Below are positions 11,981 to 22,282 of a stretch of 64,000 bases of DNA, piece by piece. Origin of the DNA: Moniliophthora roreri (Eukaryota > Basidiomycota > Agaricomycetes > Agaricales > Marasmiaceae); NCBI GenBank assembly GCA_001466705.2, contig LATX02000009.1:1-64000 (forward strand). The letters run 5' to 3'. The position numbers were made by a program, and so were the translations under genes. The notes under the pieces were generated by a model, which was given only the letters and a program-made list of their open reading frames with translations, was not told the origin of the DNA and ran no database searches. How positions within the stretch are numbered: the stretch's first letter is position 1; each line of letters opens with the position of its first letter.

Positions 11981-12615
11981 TTGTCATCACATATTGAAAA
12001 CAGCAAGCATACTCTGGATTTTAATTTCCAGAAGAGTCTGTGTTTTTTTATTATTTTATGATAATGAAATTATAGAATTATCCTTTAATTTTCTAATTAC
12101 AAATATACTAAATTTTCTGCCTTATAAAATAGTGAGAAAACATTTAGAAAACAAATATAAGATTTTGAATTTTATATCAAAGGAAACATGTTAAATACAA
12201 AAGGAAAACTATATGAAAACTATCTAAAAACTGCTTTAAAATAGTGTTTTCACATGATTTTCCTACCATTTTCCTAGTGTTTTCCTAGTGTTTTCTCTGA
12301 CTTTCCCACAATAGAAAATGTGGAATTTTTATCTTATCTTATCAGCATTTTCTGAGCATTTTCAACCAGAGAAAATTTAATGTTTTCTCAGTATGGAAAT
12401 TATTCTAATATATTGTATTATCTATTAATTCTCAGAATTTGAAAATTCTATATCTTTTGCTGCTGAAAATTTAGTATTCTCCAGGCATATTCTTGTTGAG
12501 AGGACACAATTGAAATTTAGAATTTATATATGGTTTTATAAAAATTGTCTTTGCAAGAAGATTAAGTGTTTTCTCAATCAGAAAACCATGTTAAAAGAAC
12601 ACCTTGTATGTAGTG
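11981..12615 (-). mobile_element. CACTA-type short TIR element, truncated copy
   Basis: AT-rich reverse-oriented homologue of the element at 18710-19439. It keeps one complete terminus, ending ACACCTTGTATGTAGTG at 12615. The other terminus and about 107 bp are gone: similarity starts at TTGTCATCACAT (11981). It lies in gypsy A between gag and the end of protease. It has no coding capacity. Confidence 0.8.
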
Positions 12616-13782
12616 TAACTGGCTCACCCGCTACAATCCATTGATTGACTGGGCTGAAGGCAGTATCTTATTCTGGCACCTCAACACATCTTCTTCAGCA
12701 GCTCTGCAACCTGCTTTGGCTGCATCCAACGCATCGTCTGATGTCCTGCCAGTCTCTGTTTCGCCCACACCTCGGCCGACGTTCCCCTCGCTGCCAAGGA
12801 AGCCACATAAGCCCTCCTGGCCATATGAACCCATCTACACCTTGCCTGAAACTCGTGCTGCAGTCCATCCTATATCCCTCATCTCTGCTGGAGTGTTTCT
12901 TCATGCTTGTAATGAGCCAGGCTCACAACAGTTCACTCTCTATGCTTTGGACCCCTTATGCACCGAGTCTTTGGGCAAGGCCAGTGACATTGAGCTGGCT
13001 GATTTGTCTGCCATCCCTTCCCCTTATCACGAGTTCACATCTGTCTTCAATGAGGACCTGTCTTGGAAGCTCACTCCCCACTAAGAGTTCAACCTAAAGA
13101 TTGAGCTTGAAGACAGAGCTCAACTGCCTCTTGGCTGAGTCTACCCACTCTCAGAAGCCGAGCTCAAGGCCCTCTGGGAATTCCTAGACGACAACCTTTG
13201 CAGTAGATTCATCACCTCCTCCAACTCTCCCTTTGGAGTACTGGTACTCTTTGTAAAGAAGAAGTCTGGGGCTCTATGCCTGTGTGTAGACTTTTGGAGT
13301 CTTAACAAGATCACCAAGAAGGACTGATACCCACTTCCTCTCATCTCCAACCTGCTCAATGCTCTGAGCAAAGCCTCTGTCTATACAAAGCTCCACCTCC
13401 GCCATGCATACCATCTTGTATGGATCACTGATAGTGACGAGTGGAAAACTGCATTTCACACCCGATATGGCTCTTACCAATGGAATGTCATTCCTGAAGG
13501 ACTGACAAACGCTCCTGCTGCTTTCCAGCATTTTATTAACTCCATTTTCACTGACTTGCTGGACGTCTGTGTTGTCATCTACCTCGATGACATCCTCATC
13601 TACTCTGAAAACATGGATGACCACGAGAAGCATGTCAAGGAGGTCCTTCAACAACTTAAGAAGCATGGCTTGTTCTATAATCCCAAGAAATGCGAGTTCC
13701 ATGTATCCAAGTGCGAGTTTCTTGGCTACATACTCTTGCCTGACAGTTTCTGGATGGCCAAAGATAAGGTCTGAGCTATCAC
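12616..13782 (+). pseudogene. pol: Gypsy A pol: protease end and reverse transcriptase
   Basis: Begins with the last part of the protease region ([13 protein letters not shown] sense, near 12625), then a spacer, then RT. RT is recognised by a VLFVKKKSGALCLCVDF-like block near 13245, ITKKD*YPLPLISNLL near 13310 (with a stop), YGSYQWNVIPEGLTNAPAAF near 13470 and the catalytic box VVIYLDDILIYS near 13575, followed by KKCEFHVSKCEFLGY near 13690. The YLDD box is intact, but frame changes and stops disrupt the gene. It is cut at 13782 by element D and resumes at 16589. Confidence 0.85.
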
Positions 13783-16588
13783 TGATGATATGCATAACTT
13801 TTACCTTTTATTTCACATGCAAATAGAGAATATTTTGCACTTTTATGGTTGAAAATGACATATATAAGGGAATTGAGGACTAGTGTGAGACCTGAGCAGC
13901 TAGTCAAAGTGAGTAGTAGAGAAGGATACAAAATATTAGCAGAGTAATGGTTGATGGTAGGCCATACAAGGGTACCTAACCACTGCTAGTATGGAAATAA
14001 ACAGCGAATCTGAATACAGAGGAGCATTCCGAAACCTGTAGGGAACCACACCACATCACACCTTTCTATCAAAAGCTTACCAAAGGGAATATTTTCAATT
14101 TTAAACAATATTTTCAAACCATACCCGACTTGAAGGAAGAATAAAAGCCTTTGATGATACATCAATGAGAATATTACCGAGAAATAGATATGAAACAGAG
14201 AATGACAAATTACCGGTAGGGGATACTCGAGATACTGATATCAAGTTAGACAAATGAAATAGACGATCGGTTACTGGAAAGGTGCCTGTATCACAGAAAG
14301 CGGAAGACAAAGCTGTATGACGAGAAGATAGCATGGCTAAGCTTACATGTACACTTTAGAGGAGAAATGGAAGCATATTACACGTCCACAGAGCAGATGA
14401 CAATAGACAGAGAAGGAAGGAACCATGTGGAGTGGCATGGAAGTATAATATTTTCAAATGGAGTTGGAAGGAGAGCTGTTTGATCAAGGAAATTGCAAAC
14501 AATTAGTGTCAGGAGACTGCGCAATCATCATAGAAAAAGAATAAAAGAGATTATGGCTACGAAGCCTGACTACAATTGGACACTGTGACAGAGAAATTAC
14601 CAAACACAGCTCAGTTTATATAATATTTAGCACCCGACTCAGTTTTATTTGTATGTGTGACAGATATATTAGATTATTTATGTTGTAGGGTATATAAGGG
14701 GACGTGTTTTGTAGGTGGAAAGCAGGAGAGATACTGCCCACTGATTACCAGAGTGTATGACGTTGTTGTTCAGGTAGAAGAGCTACTGGAAATTAGTATT
14801 TTTCAACCACTTCAGGCCCTAGCTTATTTAGTTGTGCAAGAGGCACAGGCTAGTTGAGACCTGAGATTGTAACCCAAACCAGAGATATAAATAAAAGCTA
14901 GGAAGAGCTTAGTTTTTAATGCAAGAGGCATGTTTTCTGATAAGAAGAATATTGTATCAGTTTACCAAGAGGGTAGCTGATGTGCATCAGTATAGTCTGG
15001 TGTTTCAACGTGAATCAGAGAGGGTTTCAGGCTAGCAGTGTCTAGAAGATTTGTCCTCTTGAGAATCATTGCAGAACATAGCTAAGAGGGCTATATTCAG
15101 GTACAAGAGGTACCTTTGTTCTCGCTTAGAAGAAGTTTATTCTTTGGGCAGTTTCTGGTCGAACATTGATACTAGTATTTGCTTTGAAGTGATTAATAAA
15201 ACTATAAACCCATAAATATTATACAAAACGAACACCAATCTCGATCTGAGAAGTTGTTTTGAAGGCATTTATCTCTGAACTACCGAGTGAGACATTGAGA
15301 AATTATTCTTGACATTGCGGTAACAGTGAACCACACCGAACCAACTCACAAACAAAACTGAGAATCAAGAACTTATATATATACCTTTTTTGGGGGTATT
15401 TTGGCACCACAGGCCTCATGTTTTCATAGTAGAGGCATAGGTTTTTGAGCATCTTCACCAACTGGCCCACTCCCCATAAAATCAAAGACATCCAATCCTT
15501 CCTCAGGTTCTGCAACTTCTACTGTCGTTTTATCTATGGCTACTCTGACATTACCATTCCTCTCACCCGACTCACCTGAAAAGACGTCAAATGGAACTGG
15601 GGGCCGGAAGTTCAGAAGGCATTTGCTGACCTCAAGGAGGCTTTCACCTGAGCACCAGTATTGNATAGAAAAAGAATAAAAGAGATTATGGCTATGAAGC
15701 CTGACTACAATTGGACACTGTGACAGAGAAATTACCAAACACAGCTCAGTTTATATAATATTTAGCACCCGACTCAGTTTTATTTGTATGTGTGACAGAT
15801 ATATTAGATTATTTATGTTGTAGGGTATATAAGGGGACGTGTTTTGTAGGTGGAAAGCAGGAGAGATACTGCCCACTGATTACCAGAGTGTATGACGTTG
15901 TTGTTCAGGTAGAAGAGCTACTGGAAATTAGTATTTTTCAACCACTTCAGGCCCTAGCTTATTTAGTTGTGCAAGAGGCACAGGCTAGTTGAGACCTGAG
16001 ATTGTAACCCAAACCAGAGATATAAATAAAAGCTAGGAAGAGCTTAGTTTTTAATGCAAGAGGCATGTTTTCTGATAAGAAGAATATTGTATCAGTTTAC
16101 CAAGAGGGTAGCTGATGTGCATCAGTATAGTCTGGTGTTTCAACGTGAATCAGAGAGGGTTTCAGGCTAGCAGTGTCTAGAAGATTTGTCCTCTTGAGAA
16201 TCATTGCAGAACATAGCTAAGAGGGCTATATTCAGGTACAAGAGGTACCTTTGTTCTCGCTTAGAAGAAGTTTATTCTTTGGGCAGTTTCTGGTCGAACA
16301 TTGATACTAGTATTTGCTTTGAAGTGATTAATAAAACTATAAACCCATAAATATTATACAAAACGAACACCAATCTCGATCTGAGAAGTTGTTTTGAAGG
16401 CATTTATCTCTGAACTACCGAGTGAGACATTGAGAAATTATTCTTGACATTGCGGTAACAGTGAACCACACCGAACCAACTCACAAACAAAACTGAGAAT
16501 CAAGAACTTATATATATACCTTTTTTGGGGGTATTTTGGCACCACAGGCCTCATGTTTTCATAGTAGAGGCATAGGTTTTTGAGCATC
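13783..16588 (+). mobile_element. Element D, divergent relative of the C family
   Basis: Starts TGATGATATGCATAAC after ATCAC and ends ...GAGCATC before TTCAC. The true length is about 1.67 kb, because 1135 bp are the assembly overlap. Its first 260 bp resemble C: AAGGGAATTGAGGACTAGTGTGAG against C2 near 19885, and TTCCGAAACCTGTAGGGAACC at 14027 against 20029. Both families then have a TATATAAGG box (14692 in D) followed about 130 bp later by CAGGCCCT. It splits gypsy A between RT and RNase H. No conserved reading frame. The exact right boundary is uncertain by a few bases. Confidence 0.65.
14530..15663. repeat. Assembly overlap, left copy (partner 15665-16798)
   Basis: A 1134-bp stretch repeated as 15665-16798 with a single N at 15664. 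I found one difference, C at 14560 against T at 15695, a CpG-to-TpG change. It spans the D/gypsy A boundary, so it does not correspond to any element. Most likely unmerged contig ends, possibly from two haplotypes. Confidence 0.88.
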
Positions 16589-16798
16589 TTCACCAACTGG
16601 CCCACTCCCCATAAAATCAAAGACATCCAATCCTTCCTCAGGTTCTGCAACTTCTACTGTCGTTTTATCTATGGCTACTCTGACATTACCATTCCTCTCA
16701 CCCGACTCACCTGAAAAGACGTCAAATGGAACTGGGGGCCGGAAGTTCAGAAGGCATTTGCTGACCTCAAGGAGGCTTTCACCTGAGCACCAGTATTG
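15665..16798. repeat. Assembly overlap, right copy
   Basis: Second copy of the overlap, continuing directly into the gypsy A RNase H region at 16799. The RT/RNase H stretch at 15454-15663 is the redundant first copy of 16589-16798. Confidence 0.88.
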
Positions 16799-17718
16799 AC
16801 TCACTGGGAGCCTGATCAGCCAATCACCATCGAAACTGACGCATCTGACTATGCCATAGCCACCATTCTTTCCATTACCCTCTCTAACGGCGAGCTTCAC
16901 CCAGTCACTTTCCTATTCTGAACCCTTACAGGAGCCAAGCTCAACTACAACACATATGACAAAGAGTTACTCGCTATCTTTGAAGTGTTTAAAACTTGGC
17001 ATCACTACCTTGAAGGTGCTCTGAACCCCATTGATGTTGTCACTGACCACAAGAACTTGGAGTACTTCTCCACTACTAGGATTCTCACTAGGTGACAGGT
17101 ACGATAGTCTGAGTATTTGTTGGCCTTCAATATGGTAATCTGCTTTTGGCTGGAAAGGTTGGGTGCTAAGCCTGATGCCCTAACTAGATGTTGGGATGTC
17201 TACCCTAAAGAGGGGGATACCGGCTATGCATCAGTCAATCCACAGAACTTTCGGCCAATATTCACTGAGGAACAGCTCATCTCCTCCCTTCAGGCAATCT
17301 ACTTAGAGGAACCTGTTCTCCAAGCAAGTGTCCTCATGGACATCAAAAAACTCCATTCCGACATCCTCTCCTCTCTTCCTAATGACCCAGAAGCAGTTGC
17401 AGGCTTGCAACATGTGAAGAAGGGTCACAACCGATAGACTATTGACAACTCTGGCCTTCTCAGGCTAGATGACAGGATATTTGTGCCCTCAGCCAAGGAC
17501 CTACACCTTCGAGTCTGCAGACATCACCATGACCACATTCTTGCTGGACACTTCAGTCAGAATCGTATGCTTGCAGTCATTAGGCATGCGTATACCTGGC
17601 CCTGGATCTGAGATTTTGTCAAGGATTATGTCTGCTCCTGCACTGACTGTGGTAGGAACAAGTCACAAAGACATTGGCTGTATGGTTTACTCAAGCCATT
17701 ACCTGTTCCAACCCAACC
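16589..17718 (+). pseudogene. pol: Gypsy A pol: RT end, RNase H, integrase zinc finger
   Basis: Continues RT with [21 protein letters not shown], then the RNase H-like region (ITIETDASDYAIATILS near 16830; [25 protein letters not shown] near 16940; [12 protein letters not shown] near 17035). The integrase zinc-binding region follows (HHHDHILAGHFSQNRMLAVIRHAYTWP near 17525, then CSCTDCGRNKS near 17635). Several stops are present. It is interrupted at 17723 by a solo LTR with target duplication TTGGG. Confidence 0.85.
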
Positions 17719-17723
17719 TTGGG

Positions 17724-18160
17724 TATTACGTTTTTCCTCCCCCGCCTCTATGCTTCTCTTTTTGATCGGACAAGTACACCTTCCTAGCACCCCTTTTCTT
17801 CTCTTACGTCTATGCTTCTCATTCCATCAGACTTATTACACCTCCCCAGTACCCCTTTTCCTCATCGAAGCATGTATCATATTCTGACTTCATCGGTAAT
17901 TATTATCATATCATCGTAGTTATCGGACGTTGTATCACATAGACTACATGACATGATTGTACGTATTTAAGCGCTCAAGCTCGGACTCTAAGTCCTCAGC
18001 TTGACCTAGTTAATCTATACTTGTGTCAATGCCTCAACTGAAGGAACTCTGAACTTTAGCATCCACTAAACGAACTCAAACTTGAACTTGCGAACTATCG
18101 ACGAAGGGCCTTGCCTTTCTGAAGTAGTTGAGTTAGCGTTGCTGCACAAGTAACATAACA
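17724..18160 (+). mobile_element. Solo LTR of the gypsy B family, TSD TTGGG
   Basis: 437 bp, starting TATTACG (TG changed to TA) and ending ATAACA, flanked by TTGGG at 17719-17723 and 18161-18165. It lies in the orientation opposite to the other gypsy B LTRs here. TATTTAA at 17964-17970 and AGCTTGACCT at 17998-18007 are spaced as in gypsy B. It sits inside the gypsy A integrase, whose frame joins correctly if the LTR and one duplication are ignored. Confidence 0.9.
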
Positions 18161-18165
18161 TTGGG

Positions 18166-18709
18166 ACTCCATCTCTACAGACTTTATCAAACAACTCCCC
18201 AATTCCAATGGTCACACAGCTATCCTAGTCGTCATCAATCGCACCTCCAAACAAGCCATTTTCGTCCCTCTACCGAAAAAAATCACCTCTGAAACACTCG
18301 CATGACTTTTTGTCATCCACATCCTCTCCAAACATGGAGTTCTGAACCATATCACCTCTGATCATGAGTCCAAATTTGTCTCCTCCTTCAGCCAAAGTCT
18401 AGGGCAGGCCCTCAATATGAAGTTGCACTTCACCTCTGGATATCACCCCAAAGCCAACGGACAGACCAAACGGGCAAACCAGACCCTTGAGCAGTATCTT
18501 TGGATGTACTGCAGTTACCAGCAGGACAACTGGAATGTGCTACTACCACTCACTGAGTTTGCTTATAACAATGCTCTGAATGCTTCCATGGGCATATCTC
18601 CTTTCTTCGCCAACAAGGGATACCACCCAAATATCACAGTCCACCCAGAGTATCACCTTGCATCTCAGAAAGCATGCAACTATGTCACCAATCTCAACGA
18701 AGTACACCA
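18166..18709 (+). pseudogene. pol: Gypsy A integrase core
   Basis: Encodes the integrase catalytic core. Visible blocks are STDFIKQLPNSNG near 18175, AILVVINRTSKQAIF near 18222, a HGVLNHITSDHESKFVS segment near 18335 (second catalytic Asp), and YHPKANGQTKRANQTLEQYL near 18440, where the catalytic Glu position (normally QTERxNQ) reads Lys. It is interrupted at 18709 by a CACTA-type element with duplication CCA. At least one stop lies upstream near 18303. Confidence 0.85.
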
Positions 18710-19439
18710 CACTACATACAAGGTGTTCTTTTAACATAGTTTTCTGATTGAGAAAACACTTAATCTTCTTGCAAAGAGAATTTTTATAAAACCATATATA
18801 AATTCTAAATTTCAATTGTGTCCTCTCAACAAGAATATGCCTGGAGAATACTAAAATTTCAGCAGCAAAAGATATAGAATTAATAGATAATACAATATAT
18901 TAGAATAATATCCATACTGAGAAAACATTAAATTTTCTCTGGTTGAAAATGCTCAGAAAATGCTAATAAGATAAGATAAAAATTCCACATTTTCTATTGT
19001 GGGAAAGTCAGAGAAAACACTAGGAAAACACTAGGAAAATAGTAGGAAAATTATGTGAAAATACTATATTTTAAAGCAGTTTTTAGATAGTTTTCATATA
19101 GTTTTCCTTTTGTATTTAACATGTCTCCTTTATTATAAAATTCAAAATCTTATATTTATTTTCTAAATGTTTTCTCACTATTTTATAAGGCAGAAAATTT
19201 AGTATATCTGTAATTAGAAAATTAAAGGATAATTCTATAATTTCATTATCATAAAATAATCAAAAAACACAGACTCTTCTGGAGATTAAAATCCAGAGTA
19301 TGCTTGCTGTTTTCAACATGTGATGATAACTTGAAACTAATAGAATTTTCTGAGTGTTATCTGGAAGCAAATATATAGCAGTATTCTGAGTGTATTTCCT
19401 TTGTATTAGTAGCATAAAAAGAACACCTTGTATGTAGTG
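18710..19439 (+). mobile_element. CACTA-type short TIR element, intact ends, TSD CCA
   Basis: 730 bp with perfect terminal inverted repeats of 23 bp: CACTACATACAAGG... at 18710-18732 and its reverse complement at 19417-19439. Flanked by the 3-bp duplication CCA (18707-18709 and 19440-19442). CACTA-starting termini and 3-bp duplications are typical of the CACTA (CMC) superfamily. It is very AT-rich, has repeated TTTTCCTAGTG-like subterminal motifs and no transposase, so it is a non-autonomous (MITE-like) member. It sits in the gypsy A integrase. Confidence 0.9.
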
Positions 19440-19442
19440 CCA

Positions 19443-19789
19443 GTTTCTCCGCAATGAGATAAAGGCAGCCCAAGATGCATACAAGACATCGGCTGACAAT
19501 TGACGCAACCCTGCACCCGACTTCCAAGTAGGCCAACAAGTCTATATACTTGCAAAGAACATTAAGACAACTCAGCCAACGAAGAAGCTTTCAGAAAGGT
19601 ATCTTGGCCCGTTCACCATTATCGCCCAACCCAGCTCCAATGCCTTCACTGTCTGTCTCCCTGACTACCTCTCCAGCATTCATCCAGTCTTCCATGTCTC
19701 TCAGCTTGAACCCTTCCACCCATCTGAAATACCTGACCACACTGAACCACCTCCACCTCCAGTTGAGATTGATAACAAAGGTGAACCGC
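19443..19789 (+). pseudogene. pol: Gypsy A integrase C-terminal part
   Basis: Encodes QFLRNEIKAAQDAYKTSAD near 19443, VGQQVYILAKNIKTTQPTKK near 19529, LGPFTIIAQPSSNAFTVCLP and the HPVFHVSQLEPF motif near 19680. These are the conserved C-terminal region of chromovirus integrases, just upstream of the chromodomain. C2 interrupts the chromodomain at 19790; it resumes at 28773. Confidence 0.85.
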
Positions 19790-20425
19790 TAATATGTTGA
19801 ATCTAGAAAAGACCCACTTTTATTCATTTTTACACTATTTCTGAATTGGAACACTTTAATATGACACGAGATAATGGGTAATAAGGACTAGAGTGAGCCC
19901 AGTCTGCTAGTCATTGCCTTAGAGAAGCTGTAGTACCTGGGAAAGTATAAAGAGCTATATGATACGCTATACAGAGGTGTCTAAGTTGTACTTTCTGACC
20001 TATCTATGTATCAGATCCAAAGCAGATCACTCCCGAAACCTGTAGGGAATCTAACTATGGCCCAATGAATGCATTGGCTAGTTAACCAAGCTCTCAAAAG
20101 TGCTATCAATGGGATTTTAACTTCTACTTTACTTTTCTATGACATCTGCAAAGTGCAAGCTGCAGTCAAACAGTATAGAGGTACTTAGAGGAGACATCAA
20201 AACAGAAAGACAGCTTAGAACAGGAACAATCATAGAACAATCCTCCTCCGAAGTCAATATACAGATCAGAGTCAAAGCAGGTGATCTCTTAATAAAGAAT
20301 TCACCAGCGGCTAAACAATATGCGATAAGCAAACTAGGTACAAAGACTGCTTGGAAAGATGGAAATCACTTCCGAAGGACATTCACTACCTATAGACAGA
20401 TACAACGAGACATATGAAGAATATC

Positions 20426-20880
20426 TGTTACGTTACTTGCGCAGCAACATCGACTTAACCACCTTAGCGAAGTATGCTCTTTGTTCAAGTAGTTGTCGCA
20501 AGTTCAAGTTTAAGTTCGTTCAGTGGTTACTGAAGTTCAGAAGTCCTTCGATATCGGCATTGACACAAGTATAGATTAACCAGGTCACGCTGGAGACTAG
20601 GAGTCTCAGCTTGAGTGCTTAAATATGTACAACTCTGCTAATACTAACTACGTAAGTATTGCGAAGAGTTCAGGGATTGTCTAAGGTTTCCCGAAGCTAT
20701 CGGGATATGAGTAATATAGTACAAAGGGATAGGTAAATGGGGAGGGGGAAGATGAACGAGTCCGATAGAAAGAGAAGCATGGGGATGAGAAAGGAAAAGG
20801 GGGCTGGGAAAGTGAACAAGTCCGATGGAAAGAGAAGCATAGGGAGTATTACAAAGGGAAAGAGAAGAAAGTCTGTATCA
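20426..20880 (-). repeat. Gypsy B 3' LTR
   Basis: 455 bp, TGTTACG...TGTATCA on the plus strand. About 98% identical to the LTR at 27195-27649. The minus strand has TATTTAAG-like and AGCGTGACCT promoter and start motifs. Confidence 0.95.
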
Positions 20881-20920
20881 TTACCCCCTCAACAAGGGGC
20901 AAACTCCAAGTGCCTACATT

Positions 20921-22280
20921 CTATGATTCACTGTCTCCATATAGCTCCATGTCGTAATCGTATGACGTATCTGGCCGATCATCTATATCAGGCATCGTAT
21001 CCATTGTTCCCAAGTGAGGTGTCGATGGTACATCTGAGTTCGGCTGCCAACCCATAGCTTGCTGTTCTTCAACCGAAAGCATTCGTACCTTTTGAGGATC
21101 CGACCCCACAAACAACAACTGAGCATCTCTATCATACTCGGCAACCAACATCTCAGCATTCTCCGCCAAGGTTTTTGTAGGGCTCGTCATTGTACCAACC
21201 GTTCATCGTCATAACGGCGACTGTCTGACAGAGAGTCTGAGCTCGAATCAGGCTGTCGACACGCAATGCAGCGAGACCTTCATTGGTCAGGGCAGTTGCT
21301 AGACGTATGTCCAGGTTGAGTCGTGAAGCATCGACGACACATGTACTGCGGGCAATTTCGGGTGAAATGGCGCTCCAATCCGCACACAGGGCAGAGACAT
21401 GGTCGACGAGCTGCATCATCAGGGTCGGGGCCGGAGTCAGACTTCTCAAGCTGGCCGTCGGTAGGTCGTTGGCGCTTTCGGGGATTCAATTCTCCCCCTC
21501 GTCGTCCTCGTCTGCGCCCTCTGACCCCTCGGGAACGGCCTCCCCTCCAACTGTGGGGATGTGTTCCACATTCAGGTGGAACTGAGGCCTCAGGCATTTG
21601 AAGACTTCCAGGGTCGTCGGCCATTGGGGGTTCGGATTGAGAACAGGTGAGGGAGTCGACTGACTCAACCTTAGGCTTGACGTCGGGATCGGGAGTGGGG
21701 TCAGAATAAACGAGGGTGTCGGGAAATTCGGGGGAGGTACGGGTAGCAGAGGGGGGCTCTGGTTCGTCGACTCAGGGTTCAGATGTGAGCCTGGAGATGA
21801 GGCTACGAGTGTCGTTGATGTCAGGACGGGGGTATCTGTTCCTGTCGGTTCATCTTCCAAGCCGGTCGAGGAGACTGAAGGTGAGGGGATCAGGGTACTC
21901 AGACATCGCTCTGGGATCATAATGGGACCTTCGAGTCCCAGCTGATAGTTGCAAGCGTACATTACTTAGTTTGCAATCTCGAGACTGCAGCCTTCAACGA
22001 TTCTTTCGAAAAGTTTGCGTTGGGACCTGAGGAAAAACAGGCTTTTGACACAGGGTTCCAGTTGGTTGTGTTGATCAGCGGCGTTCCAGATTTGATCGTC
22101 GTACTGCTCGGTATTGAAGAGGTGAAGGAGTTGGTAAGGGTTGGGCTTGAGGCCATTGGGATAGGTGATGTTTTCTCCATATTGTCCTTCTCCCGACACA
22201 GTAGGAACAGGGCTTGGGATTCGGGCTGACTGGCTGCCAGCAGCAGAAGAGGAGGAGGCAGTGGAGGATGCATTGGACAT
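20921..22280 (-). pseudogene. Gypsy B accessory frame downstream of pol
   Basis: Starts at ATG 22280, three bases before the pol stop at 22283, on the same strand as pol. A Ser/Ala-rich N-terminus leads to a moderately hydrophobic block, then a long Pro/Ser/Thr-rich segment (21962-21630), an Arg/Gly-rich stretch, and two zinc-knuckle patterns near 21300-21400: CPVCGLERHFTRNC (CX2CX4HX4C) and CRRCFTTQPGHTSSNC (CX2CX6HX4C). An acidic tail ends at 20921. It needs frame changes and one TAA (21966) to be read through, so it is decayed here. No transmembrane segment is visible, so it is not env-like. Perhaps a nucleic-acid-binding accessory protein. Confidence 0.55.
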
Positions 22281-22282
22281 GG

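Noticed and set aside
20921..22280. Envelope-like gene for gypsy B
   Set aside because: The position fits, but no signal peptide or membrane helix is visible and the frame carries zinc knuckles.
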